From contig NZ_NPBD01000002.1 in NCBI RefSeq assembly GCF_002272745.1, forward strand, positions 434,001 to 498,000: 64,000 nt of DNA, read 5' to 3'. The position numbers and the translations under genes were made by a program. This stretch comes from Terribacillus saccharophilus. GTDB lineage: Bacteria; Bacillota; Bacilli; Bacillales; Amphibacillaceae. The number at the start of each line of letters is the position of its first letter. Position 1 is the first letter of the stretch. This document shows positions 18,664-27,995 of this stretch, in pieces. Under the pieces are notes generated by a model that made no database searches, was not told where the DNA came from, and worked only from the letters and a program-made list of their open reading frames with translations.

Positions 18664-18781
18664 GTGTATAGCCTCCTCTACTACTATGAATGAACCGGTC
18701 ATTCGACGCGGTTTTTATCCAGGTATACTGCGACTTCGCAAAATACAACGAACTATATGTATTTATACCCTATCGATTCAA

Positions 18782-18810
18782 ATTATAACAACAATATTCG
18801 ATAATAACAA
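18782..18810 (-). promoter_or_regulatory. Candidate promoter of the ferredoxin gene
   Basis: On the minus strand TTGTTA (18805-18810) and TATAAT (18782-18787) are 17 bases apart, about 120 bases before the start codon. Confidence 0.55.
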
Positions 18811-18826
18811 CGGGCGTACTCAATAT

Positions 18827-18856
18827 TTGACAGCTTGCCCGTTCTGCCTAAATACT
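18827..18856 (+). promoter_or_regulatory. Weak promoter candidate of the M14 peptidase gene
   Basis: TTGACA (18827-18832) is perfect, but the best -10 is AATACT (18851-18856) at an 18-base spacing. It lies 40 bases before the start codon. Confidence 0.35.
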
Positions 18857-18895
18857 TCATACTTGACATACACTGTAGCAAAGGAGGCGATTCAG

Positions 18896-20083
18896 ATGGA
18901 AATAACTCTACAGGAAAGCTGTCAATTAAGCACGGTGGCAACACTATTCCACCTCCCGACGTATGTCCTGTTCGCTGCAAATCCGTTTCTTTCCACGCAT
19001 GTAAAATCACAGCACTCTATTCAGGTCCCTGGCTATGCTCCTAAGTCAGTTACACTCGATAAGGAGATGACAGATTCTGTGTTTGCATCTGCTTATAAGC
19101 TTCCGCTTCGACTAGTTCATCTATTGTATAACGCATCCTATTTCCCTGAAGGTGCTGAGCTCGTACTCCCCCAGCGAGTGACCTATCCAGTAACTTGCTT
19201 CCGCCAGCACTATGATTATGCCACTTGTCTTCACGATATAAGAGCACTTCATCATCTTTTTCCATTTTTCCGTATGCGTACTGTATACAAATCGGTACTA
19301 GGAAAACCAGTAACGGAACTGCAAATTGGCAAAGGAAAGAAAAAGATTCATATAAATGCTAGTTTCCACGGCAATGAATGGATCACTACTTTGGCTCTTA
19401 TGCGGTTCGTAAATGAGTACTTGCTTGCAGTCACCCATGACAAAAAGATTTTCGGGCACTCTGCAAGCAAATTATATCGTGATGTGACGCTTTCTATTGT
19501 ACCGATGGTTAACCCGGATGGTGTTGATCTTGTTATTCACGGAAGTAAAGCTGCGTATGACTATGAAGAACTTGTCCATTTCCTAAACGAAGGTTCTTAT
19601 GACTTTCAAGGGTGGAAGGCAAATATAACAGGTGTGGATTTGAATAAACAATATCCTGCCAAGTGGGAATATGAGCAGCTGAGAAAACCGAAATTGCCTG
19701 GACCTCGTGACTTTCCTGGCCTTACGCCTTTAACAGAACCGGAATCAATCGGTATGTATGAGCTCGTTGTATCAGAAGATTTTGATTCTGTCGTGGCGCT
19801 GCATACGCAAGGAGAGGAGATCTATTGGAGCTTTGAGGAAAAAGAGCCGCCTTCAACGGAAGAGCTAGTGGTTCAAATGGAGCATCTTAGCGGATACAAA
19901 GCCGTTAAGGAACTTGATAATTATGCGGGATTCAAAGATTGGTTCATTGATTCCTATCAGCGGCCTGGCTTTACGATTGAACTGGGCAAAGGACAAAATC
20001 CCTTGCCCCTTGAACAAGTTCATACAATTTATGAAAAGCTGCGCACCATTTTAATGGTCATACTCGCAAGTGATACTATTTAA
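18896..20083 (+). CDS. M14 zinc carboxypeptidase, gamma-D-Glu-diaminopimelate endopeptidase type (YqgT-like)
   Basis: A 395-residue peptidase starting at the ATG after AAAGGAGGCG. The first 110 residues look like two weak LysM-like repeats (one with ATLFHLPTYVLFAANP, one with VFASAYKLPLRLVHLLYN), which would bind peptidoglycan. The M14 domain has the zinc motif HxxE in NASFHGNEWITT, the third ligand in VVALHTQGEEIYW and the catalytic Glu in GFTIELGKGQNPLP. Layout and motifs match the YqgT/endopeptidase I group, which cuts the gamma-D-Glu-mDAP bond of cell-wall peptides, often in sporulation. No signal peptide is visible. Its 3' end overlaps the convergent phosphatase gene by four bases. Confidence 0.85.
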   Translation: MEITLQESCQLSTVATLFHLPTYVLFAANPFLSTHVKSQHSIQVPGYAPKSVTLDKEMTDSVFASAYKLPLRLVHLLYNASYFPEGAELVLPQRVTYPVTCFRQHYDYATCLHDIRALHHLFPFFRMRTVYKSVLGKPVTELQIGKGKKKIHINASFHGNEWITTLALMRFVNEYLLAVTHDKKIFGHSASKLYRDVTLSIVPMVNPDGVDLVIHGSKAAYDYEELVHFLNEGSYDFQGWKANITGVDLNKQYPAKWEYEQLRKPKLPGPRDFPGLTPLTEPESIGMYELVVSEDFDSVVALHTQGEEIYWSFEEKEPPSTEELVVQMEHLSGYKAVKELDNYAGFKDWFIDSYQRPGFTIELGKGQNPLPLEQVHTIYEKLRTILMVILASDTI

Positions 20084-20631
20084 GCATTCCAGATACGTTC
20101 GACCATATAACTGCCGCCAGTGCGCTGCACGAGAAATACATCCGGATTTGAAAAACCTTTCCAATGGGAAAAACCTATATCAGTCTGAAATTCCTTCATA
20201 AGGATCGCCAGAAGATTTCCATGTGTGACTAAAACAACATTTTCCAGTTTCTCTTCTGCTTCCAGTTCATCGAGCAGGGCACGTACCCTGACTCTGGCAT
20301 CATTTGATGATTCACCGCCAGGCAGCCGCATATCAAAGTCAGCGAACGACTCTTCCAATACTTCCAGCCAATCGTCAACAGGTTCTTCGCTCAAAATGCG
20401 CTCCTGCAGCCGCCGGTCTAGCTCTATCGGTACATCAGCTGCATCGGCGAAAGGTTTAATTGTCTCGACGGCCCGGAAGAAGGGACTGGAGAGGATACGT
20501 TGAATTGGATAATCCAACCTTTTCAGAAAAGCAGCAAGCAATCGGGCTTCATTGATTCCTTCATACGTTAGCGGCGAGTCTTTATGCTGTCCTTGTGCAT
20601 TGCAATGACGAACAAGAATAATCCTTTTCAC
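20080..20631 (-). CDS. Histidine phosphatase family protein
   Basis: A 183-residue phosphoglycerate-mutase-like phosphatase. The N-terminal IILVRHCNAQG carries the phospho-accepting His, with Cys replacing the usual Gly of the RHG triad. SSPFFRAVET and LVTHGNLL hold the other catalytic Arg and His. The GTG at 20631 is preferred: it is nine bases after AAGGAG, whereas the ATG at 20640 abuts that site directly. Substrate is unknown; the family covers phosphosugar and nucleotide phosphatases. It is convergent with and slightly overlaps the M14 peptidase gene. Confidence 0.8.
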   Translation of the reverse strand: MKRIILVRHCNAQGQHKDSPLTYEGINEARLLAAFLKRLDYPIQRILSSPFFRAVETIKPFADAADVPIELDRRLQERILSEEPVDDWLEVLEESFADFDMRLPGGESSNDARVRVRALLDELEAEEKLENVVLVTHGNLLAILMKEFQTDIGFSHWKGFSNPDVFLVQRTGGSYMVERIWNA

Positions 20632-20714
20632 AAGCCCCATCTCCTTCTAGCTATGCTTAGCCTTATTATCGGTTAACCATCAGACAATTACAAGCATAGG
20701 AAAATACTAGCCAA

Positions 20715-20748
20715 CAAAAAAGGCTAACCTCTACTAGGTTAGCCTTTA
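20715..20748 (-). terminator. Terminator of the TerC-AbrB-DUF6501 operon
   Basis: AAAGGCTAACCT (20719-20730) pairs perfectly with AGGTTAGCCTTT (20736-20747), with further Ts on the minus strand. Confidence 0.9.
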
Positions 20749-20761
20749 CTCTGTCAATTTA

Positions 20762-20965
20762 TTACACTTCCTTGAAATAATCTTTCCTGAAAGCTCCAAC
20801 CCGGTTTGTGTTGTCGATGATGAAGATGAATTCTTCTGTTTCATTTTTAACATCGTAGATTTTTCCTGGTGTCAGAGTTGTATTAACAACATATTTTTTT
20901 GCGTTTGTGTGGACGCATTCCACTTGTTTGATTGTTTCTGTATCTTGCCAATTTTTATGGATCAT
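20762..20965 (-). CDS. DUF6501 family small protein
   Basis: A 67-residue soluble protein beginning MIHKNWQDTETI and carrying VECVHTNAKKYVV, LTPGKIYDVKNETEEF and IDNTNRVGAF. This fits the small Bacillaceae family I know as DUF6501, of unknown role. Its ATG shares one base with the stop codon of the AbrB-family gene (TAATG), so the two are translationally coupled. It is the last gene of a three-gene operon with a strong terminator behind it. Confidence 0.75.
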   Translation of the reverse strand: MIHKNWQDTETIKQVECVHTNAKKYVVNTTLTPGKIYDVKNETEEFIFIIDNTNRVGAFRKDYFKEV

Positions 20966-22035
20966 TACGTTTCTTCCTTTCGTTGATGTTTCTCAAGCTT
21001 CGGTAGCGTCCATTGCAGCAGAAGAGGCAATACAAGTACGACCAAAAGCAACCTTATTGTTTGCAAAGAACTTACAATGGAAGGGTCTCCGCCAGTTGTC
21101 TGCGCCGTGAGTGCCATTTCAACTAGTCCTCCTGGTGCCATGCTTAGCACAGAGGTAGCCATGTTCAATGATGTGAACTTGCTGAACAAAAACCCTAGTC
21201 CAAAGCAAAGTAAAATAAGTAGTATAGACAGACCAGTATAATAGAGACAAAGTCTGCCGGCCTTTTTTAAATCTCTTATAGAAATAGAATGACCTAAATA
21301 GACGCCGATTGTCAACTGTGCCGCAACAAAAAACAGATGCGGAAACTGATACAAATGCATCCCGCTTACTTGCAGTATTGCTGTAAGCAGCATCGGGACG
21401 ATAACAAGCGATGACGGAATAAATCTGTTTGTCAGACGGGCGATTATGTACATGATGACATATAACCCGATTGTCCACCAAGCTCCTTGCTCTGTCTGCG
21501 GCAGTTGTACTGCTCCTTGACTCCCTGCATCCATGAACAGATGCGTAGCGGCAAACGGAATGATGAATAGAATGCTGACGAGACGAATTGTCTGGAATAT
21601 CGTCACAAGTCCAGTATTGGCCTTCATAGACTCGCTCAGCGCCGATACAGCAGACAAACCTCCAGGTATACTGCCGAGCATGCTTGTTTTCATATCCACG
21701 TTCACCCATTTACTGACCATATAAGCATTGACCATGCAAATTGCAATCAATAGCAATGTCAAAAGTGTATAGATCAAAAGATAAGGCTGCACATTATGGA
21801 ATGTATGCACCGTAAATGTGTTACCGATCTGGATACCAAGCAGCCAATAGCTCACTTTACGAAGCGGCTGTGATGCAGCTGTCCGGTTATTCCAGAAAAT
21901 TTTGGAAAGCAAAAGGCCCGTTACCGGACCAAGTATCCAAGGAAGCGGCAAATGCAGCAAAGTGAAAAGGCTGCCGCCTATCAAGGCAATCAGATAAGAC
22001 TTCAAGATGGAACGTAATTGACCGTTCTCCCCCAT
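20965..22035 (-). CDS. AbrB family membrane protein (COG3180)
   Basis: A 356-residue integral membrane protein with about ten to eleven helices in two internal repeats. Signatures are LPWILGPVTGLLLSKIF with ASLGAIPGGLSAV-like loops (seen as GSIPGGLSAVSALSES, and as SMAPGGLVEMALTAQ in the second half). The family is often misnamed ammonia monooxygenase or AbrB regulator; it is a putative transporter and is unrelated to the DNA-binding AbrB. The ATG at 22035 is chosen over the TTG one codon earlier. The TerC-like gene ends five bases upstream, so the two are co-transcribed. Substrate unknown. Confidence 0.8.
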   Translation of the reverse strand: MGENGQLRSILKSYLIALIGGSLFTLLHLPLPWILGPVTGLLLSKIFWNNRTAASQPLRKVSYWLLGIQIGNTFTVHTFHNVQPYLLIYTLLTLLLIAICMVNAYMVSKWVNVDMKTSMLGSIPGGLSAVSALSESMKANTGLVTIFQTIRLVSILFIIPFAATHLFMDAGSQGAVQLPQTEQGAWWTIGLYVIMYIIARLTNRFIPSSLVIVPMLLTAILQVSGMHLYQFPHLFFVAAQLTIGVYLGHSISIRDLKKAGRLCLYYTGLSILLILLCFGLGFLFSKFTSLNMATSVLSMAPGGLVEMALTAQTTGGDPSIVSSLQTIRLLLVVLVLPLLLQWTLPKLEKHQRKEET

Positions 22036-22040
22036 CAAAG

Positions 22041-22799
22041 TCAGGCCCTTTCGCTTTTAGGTTTATAGAACCAGCCGGTAATGGCAATAACAGCCATCAC
22101 GATCCAGAATGTAGCATTCCAGCCCGTAGAATCAGGGAAATGTTCTGAAATGATCTCTAATGCAGGGTGCGCCAATGTGTGGATAGCCAATTTGATTGCT
22201 ACCCAGCCGATGATTAAATATGCAGCTGCCTCAAGGCCAGGGCGCTTGTCCAAGATTTTTACGATATAAGAAGCCGCAATTCTGATTAGAATCAGACCAA
22301 TCATGCCGCCTGCTAATACAACAAGGAATTGACCACCATCCATTCCGCCGATATGAGGAAGTGGTGTAGCTGATAGAGAAGCTGCAAGTGCTACTGCAGT
22401 AAGAATAGAATCCACTGCAAAAGCGATATCCGCTAATTCGACTTTTAATACTGTCATCCAGAATCCGGAGTTTTTCTTGCTAAACGGACTCTCGCCATCT
22501 TCCTCGCCGCTGTTTTTCTTCAGTTTAATAAGGTTCGATATACAAATATATAGAAGATAAAGAGCACCTAAAGCCTGGATTTGCCAAATGTTCACTAAGA
22601 AGCTGACAAAGAACAAGGAAGCGAAACGAAAGATGAACGCCCCTCCCAGACCGTACAATAGAGCTTTACGCTGCTGTTCAGCAGGCAGATGTTTTACGAT
22701 AAGCGCCATTACAAGCGCATTATCTGCTGCTAGTAATCCTTCCAGTCCAATCAGGACTAGCAAAATCCAGCCATATTCAATTATTAATGAAGAATCCAT
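22041..22799 (-). CDS. TerC family membrane protein (YceF/YkoY-like, probable Mn exporter)
   Basis: A 252-residue membrane protein starting at the ATG after AAGGGG. About seven helices are visible. Family motifs are LEGLLAADNALVMALIV near residue 20-35 and KVELADIAFAVDSI in the middle; both carry the conserved acidic residues. B. subtilis members YceF and YkoY export Mn(II) and help load metal into secreted enzymes such as LTA synthase. An LtaS-like enzyme is encoded elsewhere in this window. No yybP-ykoY riboswitch is visible in the short upstream gap, where the only structure is the msrAB terminator. Confidence 0.82.
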   Translation of the reverse strand: MDSSLIIEYGWILLVLIGLEGLLAADNALVMALIVKHLPAEQQRKALLYGLGGAFIFRFASLFFVSFLVNIWQIQALGALYLLYICISNLIKLKKNSGEEDGESPFSKKNSGFWMTVLKVELADIAFAVDSILTAVALAASLSATPLPHIGGMDGGQFLVVLAGGMIGLILIRIAASYIVKILDKRPGLEAAAYLIIGWVAIKLAIHTLAHPALEIISEHFPDSTGWNATFWIVMAVIAITGWFYKPKSERA

Positions 22800-22811
22800 T
22801 CTCATACCCCT

Positions 22812-22856
22812 TGTCCAAAACAATGCTCTTGTTCCATCGTATAGCGAACAAGAGCA
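22812..22856 (-). terminator. Terminator of msrAB
   Basis: GCTCTTGTTC (22825-22834) pairs perfectly with GAACAAGAGC (22846-22855). On the minus strand it is followed by ATTGTTTTGG, a weak T tract, so some readthrough into the TerC-like gene is likely. Confidence 0.65.
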
Positions 22857-22875
22857 AAGCTGTTACTGTATTTAT

Positions 22876-23829
22876 TTACTTGAAGAGATACAAATACTCT
22901 CCATAACCTTCTTTTTCCATCTCGGCGACAGAAATGAATTTCATTGCTGCAGAGTTCATGCAGTACCGCAGTCCGCCTGTCTCTTTCGGACCGTCATCGA
23001 AAACATGACCAAGATGGGAATCACTTTCAGCCGACCTTACTTCCGTCCGAACCATTCCGTGTGAAAGATCCATATTCTCCTTCACTTCGTATGAATCAAG
23101 CGGTCTAGTAAAGCTTGGCCAACCGCAGCCTGCGTCATATTGGTCCCTAGAAGAAAACAATGCTTTGCCGGATACGACATCCACGTAAATACCTTCCTTG
23201 GTATTGTTCCAATACTCGTTTTCGAAAGGACGTTCTGTTCCATTCTCCTGCGTAACGTGATACTGGATCGGAGTCAGAGTTTCTCTCAGCTTTGCTTTGT
23301 CTTTTTTAGGAGCCCAGTTCTGCTTGATGAAATCTTCCCGACCGGAACCACGCTTGTACATCTTATAATGGTACTTGTTCTTCTTGTAATAATCCTGATG
23401 TTTCTCTTCCGCCGGATAAAACGGCTTGGCAGGCAGGATCGGGGTCACGATATCCTTCTGGAAACGTCCGCTCTCCTGCAGCTTCGCTTTGGATGCCTCT
23501 GCCACTTGCCGCTGCTGTTCATCATGGTAAAAGATCGCAGTTTTGTAAGATTCGCCACGGTCGTGGAACTGACCGCCAGCATCAGTCGGGTCAATCTGCT
23601 GCCAAAACGTTTCTACCAGTTTCTCATAAGAGAAAACATCTGGATCGAAAGTAATTTGAACGGCCTCGACATGACCAGTTGTGTTCGAGCACACTTCCTC
23701 GTATGTGGGATTCGGTTTGTCGCCGCCTGTGTAACCGGAAACTACTGCTTCGATCCCAGGGCGCTCCGTAAATGGTTCGACCATGCACCAGAAACAGCCT
23801 CCTGCAAAGGTAGCGTGTTGTAATGCCAT
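22876..23829 (-). CDS. msrAB: Methionine sulfoxide reductase A/B fusion
   Basis: A 317-residue bifunctional repair enzyme. The MsrA half has [11 protein letters not shown] with the catalytic Cys at residue 12, then [18 protein letters not shown] and [14 protein letters not shown] sequence. The MsrB half (from about residue 175) has [30 protein letters not shown] and [11 protein letters not shown] with its catalytic Cys. MsrA reduces the S- and MsrB the R-diastereomer of methionine sulfoxide. The start at 23829 follows GAAGGAGGG. No signal peptide is present, so it acts in the cytosol. A hairpin ends the transcript. Confidence 0.95.
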   Translation of the reverse strand: MALQHATFAGGCFWCMVEPFTERPGIEAVVSGYTGGDKPNPTYEEVCSNTTGHVEAVQITFDPDVFSYEKLVETFWQQIDPTDAGGQFHDRGESYKTAIFYHDEQQRQVAEASKAKLQESGRFQKDIVTPILPAKPFYPAEEKHQDYYKKNKYHYKMYKRGSGREDFIKQNWAPKKDKAKLRETLTPIQYHVTQENGTERPFENEYWNNTKEGIYVDVVSGKALFSSRDQYDAGCGWPSFTRPLDSYEVKENMDLSHGMVRTEVRSAESDSHLGHVFDDGPKETGGLRYCMNSAAMKFISVAEMEKEGYGEYLYLFK

Positions 23830-23896
23830 AATAAATCCCTCCTTCATCGTATGCTATATATTTTCCTCTTTTGCGGAAAAAAATCAAGTAGCACGC

Positions 23897-24457
23897 TTAA
23901 ATATACATTTTCGGAAGAGACTCTCCAGATCCGCTTTTCTTCGGTTCCTGTTTAGATGGTGCTTTTTCATCCTTAGAGATAGAGGTCAAGGTCTTGTCGT
24001 CTTCATTGCTTTTATCCTTTTCCTCATCCTTATTCTTTGCTTCTGTTTCAGATGCTGGTTCCTCATCGTCATCGTCAAAGTTGATGTCCTTCAAAGCCTT
24101 CATCATTTTGAGCATGGAAGGCAAGTTTTTCACCATCGGTCCATACTCCTGCACCATTGGCATGAAGGACTCAGCTGCCCTGAGTGCGCTTTGTGTATGA
24201 TTCAGCATGTCAAGGAACGATACTCCCCCAGAAGAACTTCTGCTAGCCGGAAGAGCTGCCCTGGCCGTAGTTTGTACGCCTCTGCTTCCACGGTTCAGAA
24301 TCTTTTGCAGAACACCAGATAAGCCGCCGCCAGATGTACGTTGAGGCTGAGGCGGAGGCTGCGGTACAACTCTTTGATGAGAAAGAAACGGGTTCCTTCT
24401 TACAGGTGGCTGGCCTCGTCGCCCAAAGGCGGAAGGACCGAATAGATTTCTTGCCAT
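23897..24457 (-). CDS. YqfQ/VrrA family protein
   Basis: A 186-residue low-complexity protein. The N-terminal 60 residues are Arg-, Pro- and Gln-rich (PPPQPQRTSGGG). A predicted helical core (residues 75-125) includes SFLDMLNHTQSALRAAESF and YGPMVKNLPSMLKMMKALK. A Glu/Asp/Lys-rich segment then ends in LPKMYI. This order, including the short C-terminal signature, fits the VrrA/YqfQ family of spore formers. Its role is not well defined. The ATG follows AGAGGT. Confidence 0.7.
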   Translation of the reverse strand: MARNLFGPSAFGRRGQPPVRRNPFLSHQRVVPQPPPQPQRTSGGGLSGVLQKILNRGSRGVQTTARAALPASRSSSGGVSFLDMLNHTQSALRAAESFMPMVQEYGPMVKNLPSMLKMMKALKDINFDDDDEEPASETEAKNKDEEKDKSNEDDKTLTSISKDEKAPSKQEPKKSGSGESLPKMYI

Positions 24458-24624
24458 TCACATACCTCTTCTCACGTCAATATTTCTACCAGTCTACGCG
24501 AGTAAGAAGTCTTTTGTTCCATTCTATTCCGTATGCAGGCAATATATTTCCCTATCCAGCTCCTATTTCCCGGGCAAGCGCAAAATTCCCCTTCTACCTC
24601 CTTTTAAAGCAGGGGATTATGTCG

Positions 24625-24873
24625 TTAATTGACGCTTGATAACGAAACAAGCTGATACGTACAAATGGTTTGCTCCTCTTTCAACGTCAATTCGACAATG
24701 ATTGCTCTGCCAATTTCGTCGGTATCTTTAGCTCGCTTGATATCTATCGGTTGATGAAGGGGGAATATATGATATCCCTGAAGTTTTAGCTGAAAAATAT
24801 TTTCTTTGCTGTCAATTCGTTTTTCTTTTCCTTCTGTACGCAGGACTGTTTCAAAATTGATTGGTGTTCCCAA
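24625..24873 (-). CDS. DUF2584 family protein
   Basis: An 82-residue protein starting at a TTG eight bases after AGGAGG (MGTPINFETVL). It contains GKEKRIDSKENIFQL, LQGYHIFPLHQPIDI and ALVELT-like strands (seen as AIIVELTLKEEQT), a pattern that fits the small Bacillus DUF2584 family. It starts 13 bases after sbcC and is probably the last gene of the sbcDC transcript. Function unknown. Confidence 0.7.
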   Translation of the reverse strand: MGTPINFETVLRTEGKEKRIDSKENIFQLKLQGYHIFPLHQPIDIKRAKDTDEIGRAIIVELTLKEEQTICTYQLVSLSSVN

Positions 24874-24886
24874 ATTGTCTTCCTCC

Positions 24887-27800
24887 TTATTGGAATATAA
24901 ATTTTGCAGATGACCCTGTCGGTGAAGTATCAATCTGCAGTTTTGTATGAATCTCCTCTTTCAGCTGTGGTACGTGAGAAATGATGCCGAGTACACGATT
25001 GCTCGCCTGCAATCCTTTCAAACTGTCAATGGCCTGCTCAAGTGACACTTCATCCAGTGTACCAAAGCCCTCATCAATGAATAAGGTTTCGAGTTCAACA
25101 CCGCCTGCATGCGCTTGAACAACATCAGACATGCCAAGAGCAAGCGATAGTGCTGCTTTAAAGCCTTCTCCGCCGGATAATGTCTTGACTGGGCGTTCCT
25201 GTCCAGTGTGATGGTCGATCACTTCAAGATCCAATCCGCTTTGAGCACCACGCTTGGCAATCTGCCCGCTTCGTTTGAGCTGATAGCGGTGATCTGTCAT
25301 TTCTTCTAATCGTATATTAGCCTGAAGAATGATTTCATCCAAGAAGCTGGTTAGCACATAGCGCTCAAAGGAAAGTCGCAGGCTGTTATCCCCTTTTGCT
25401 AAATTGGCTAATTCACCAATATCGTAATACTGTGTTTTTTGCTCTGCGGCTTCTTCCTGAAGACGTAGTAAGGATGTCATAATATCTTCATGGTGAGAGG
25501 CATAGCTTCTTGCTATATTCAGGCTGCTATTTTTCGCTTCGAATACTTTCTCTGCTTCTGTCACTGCTTGTTCATACAGATTCAAATCTGGCTTTTCCTT
25601 TTTATCGGTTCGCTTGAGCAGTGACTCGATCTGTTCAGAAACACTTCGACGCTGCTGTTCATGCCGCTCCAATTCTTCCTGAAGCTTCCTTACCTCCAGC
25701 TCCGAACCGCTGGCTTGCCTGAAAGATTCCGTATCAGAAAATCCAGCTTCTTCGAGCTTAGCGAGAAAAGCTTTTTCTTCCTGGAAGTATGTTTGCTCCA
25801 AATCTGCTGTAAATTTTGCAGTCGATTCAAGAGCTGCTGCTATTTGCTGTCTGCTTCTGGAGATTTCCTCAAATTGGTGCTGTAATGCTTCCCATTCGTT
25901 AATTGCAGCTTCGATTGCAGCTTCTTCTTGCCTGATTTTATGTTCCCATTCGGAATGATCCTGAAGCACTTCAGGCAGCTGTTTGCGTTGATAACTTATT
26001 TCTGCCTCAGCGCGGGTGTACGATTCTTCTAGTGTACGCAGATCGTTTTGGAGCTCTTCTGCGGCCTTCTGCTCTTGTTCAAACGTTTGTTTAAGCTGCT
26101 CAAGTGTCTTTCTCTTCTGTTCCAGCTGCTTACGCTCTGCCTGCTTAACACGAAGGGAGCCAGTTGTTTTGTCCTTTTTCGTTTGTATATCTTGTGTCAA
26201 TTCATCCAGTTTTGCCTGATCATAAGAAGCTTCTCCGGTAATGTTCCGGTATAGCTCATCTGTCACCTGGCGGATGGCCTGCCCATTCGATTTTGCTTCC
26301 ACATATTTTTTCTGTACTTCATCATATGCACGCTGGGCCTCTTCGAGCAGCATTCTCTTTTGTTTCAGCATCTCAAATGATTGTATATGCGTTGTTGTCT
26401 GAGCCGGTGATGGATGCTCGATAGATCCACAAACAGGACAAGGGTCACCAGATGCAAGCTGTCCGGCAAGATGTGCAGCGTGATGGGCCGCCTGAGCTTC
26501 TTCCATCTCAGCAATCTCACGCCGCAGTTGCTGTACATTATTCTCCTTTTCCTGCAACAGCTGTTTGGTCTGCTGATAAACGTTGCGCATTTCCTGTAAC
26601 TGGCGGAAAGCATCTTTCAATCGCGCTGCTTCCTCTATTTGTCGTTCCAGTTTTTCTAGTATTCCCTGATCCTCATAGAATGCTTGAATCAGCGCAGCTT
26701 CCTGGCTTAAGTCTTGTTCCAGTTTAGATTGCTGGCTCTTCTTATCTGTGTGTAACTCTTTTAACTTATGCAAACGCTGCTGCTTATCTTCAAGCATCTT
26801 CTGAATGCGTGTTAATTCTAGTTTGTGCTTCTCATACTCTTTCCACTTTTCGAGCTGCTGCTTTTGTAGCTGCAGCTGTTCCTGCCGGCTTTTCCGCTGC
26901 GGTTCCAACTCTTTTGCTTTTGTGTAAGAAGAGGAGATAGTGGTGTACTGCTGCTCTAGTAGATCTTTTCTTTCTTTTGTCTCTTGCTGGGCTTTTGCTT
27001 GACGCTGCCACTCCTGTTTACGGGTGACGAGCTGCTGCTCATACGGCACTAAGCGGTTTGCGCGCTCCATATCCTGAAGGCGCTGCTGTTTTTGTTTGAT
27101 ATCAGGAAGCTTGTGCTCGAGCTGTTCTTTTTGAACAAGCGCTTGCTCCAACTGTTTGAACGTGTCAAGTAGCTGCTTTGCTTCATAATATTGCTGCTGA
27201 CGTTCCTGCCAAATATTTTTATGCTGTACAAGCTCCTGCTCGCCCTGCGTAACAGCAGTTGTTATAGCCTCAAGTTCTATTTGCAGCTTCTGCATCGTCT
27301 CGGGTACACTGTCTGTCTCAGCGGGCTCCTGTGTACGCCATTCAATTTTGCTGATCTGCTGCTGTTCTTTCCATTCCGTCTGCTGCAAACTCTCCTTCAA
27401 GAGTTTCGCTTCGTCCTTTAGCGCATCTGTCATTCGTTCATAAAAGTACGTGCGGAAGATGCGTTGAAGAATTTCTTCCCGTTCTTTGCTGTTCTCAGAG
27501 ATGAGCTTCCGGAATTCTCCTTGAGGAATCATGATCATTTTACGGAATTGTTCATAATCGAGGCCAATCTTTTCTTCGATTGCCTCGTTCACTTCCTTGA
27601 TCCTGGAGCTGATCAGTATCTGCTCTCCATCTTTCCACTCATAAAATTCTGCTCTTGCCGGATCATCCGTAAAACCGTCACCACGCTCTTTCTTTTTCTG
27701 CTGTTTCGGATAACGGATGACTTCATAATCCTTACCGCGAAGTGCAAAACGGTACCGTACCTCTGTTATTTCACCTGGTGCTGCGAAATGGCTGCGAAGA

Positions 27801-27994
27801 GAATCTTGGTCACGATCGCTTCCGCTGGCCCGTCCATACAAGCTGTAACAAATCGCATCAAAAATCGTCGTCTTTCCTGCACCAGTCGGACCTGTGATCA
27901 AAAAGATGGATTCTGCTCCAAGTTCTCTGAAATCAATGGTCTGTGGTTTATGATAAGGACCAAAAGCGGTCATATTCAATGTAATGGCACGCAT
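24887..27994 (-). CDS. sbcC: Exonuclease subunit SbcC (SMC-like ATPase)
   Basis: A 1035-residue Rad50-type ATPase. The start is the ATG after GAGGAG. Walker A is ITGPTGAGKTT near residue 30. Two long Gln/Glu/Leu-rich coiled coils flank a zinc hook, CPVCG, near the middle. The C-terminal half closes the ATPase with KTLSGGEGFKAALSLAL and LFIDEGFGTLDE. With SbcD it opens DNA hairpins and trims ends in break repair. The sbcD stop and this ATG are separated by one base, so the pair is translationally coupled. The coiled coil is unusually rich in Gln. Confidence 0.95.
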   Translation of the reverse strand: MRAITLNMTAFGPYHKPQTIDFRELGAESIFLITGPTGAGKTTIFDAICYSLYGRASGSDRDQDSLRSHFAAPGEITEVRYRFALRGKDYEVIRYPKQQKKKERGDGFTDDPARAEFYEWKDGEQILISSRIKEVNEAIEEKIGLDYEQFRKMIMIPQGEFRKLISENSKEREEILQRIFRTYFYERMTDALKDEAKLLKESLQQTEWKEQQQISKIEWRTQEPAETDSVPETMQKLQIELEAITTAVTQGEQELVQHKNIWQERQQQYYEAKQLLDTFKQLEQALVQKEQLEHKLPDIKQKQQRLQDMERANRLVPYEQQLVTRKQEWQRQAKAQQETKERKDLLEQQYTTISSSYTKAKELEPQRKSRQEQLQLQKQQLEKWKEYEKHKLELTRIQKMLEDKQQRLHKLKELHTDKKSQQSKLEQDLSQEAALIQAFYEDQGILEKLERQIEEAARLKDAFRQLQEMRNVYQQTKQLLQEKENNVQQLRREIAEMEEAQAAHHAAHLAGQLASGDPCPVCGSIEHPSPAQTTTHIQSFEMLKQKRMLLEEAQRAYDEVQKKYVEAKSNGQAIRQVTDELYRNITGEASYDQAKLDELTQDIQTKKDKTTGSLRVKQAERKQLEQKRKTLEQLKQTFEQEQKAAEELQNDLRTLEESYTRAEAEISYQRKQLPEVLQDHSEWEHKIRQEEAAIEAAINEWEALQHQFEEISRSRQQIAAALESTAKFTADLEQTYFQEEKAFLAKLEEAGFSDTESFRQASGSELEVRKLQEELERHEQQRRSVSEQIESLLKRTDKKEKPDLNLYEQAVTEAEKVFEAKNSSLNIARSYASHHEDIMTSLLRLQEEAAEQKTQYYDIGELANLAKGDNSLRLSFERYVLTSFLDEIILQANIRLEEMTDHRYQLKRSGQIAKRGAQSGLDLEVIDHHTGQERPVKTLSGGEGFKAALSLALGMSDVVQAHAGGVELETLFIDEGFGTLDEVSLEQAIDSLKGLQASNRVLGIISHVPQLKEEIHTKLQIDTSPTGSSAKFIFQ

Positions 27995-27995
27995 A

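Noticed and set aside
18863..18868. Second TTGACA upstream of the M14 peptidase
   Set aside because: A -10 at normal spacing would fall on the ribosome binding site, so it cannot serve this gene.
22800..22875. yybP-ykoY manganese riboswitch before the TerC-like gene
   Set aside because: The gap is only about 75 bases and is filled by the msrAB terminator; none of the aptamer's conserved parts are seen.
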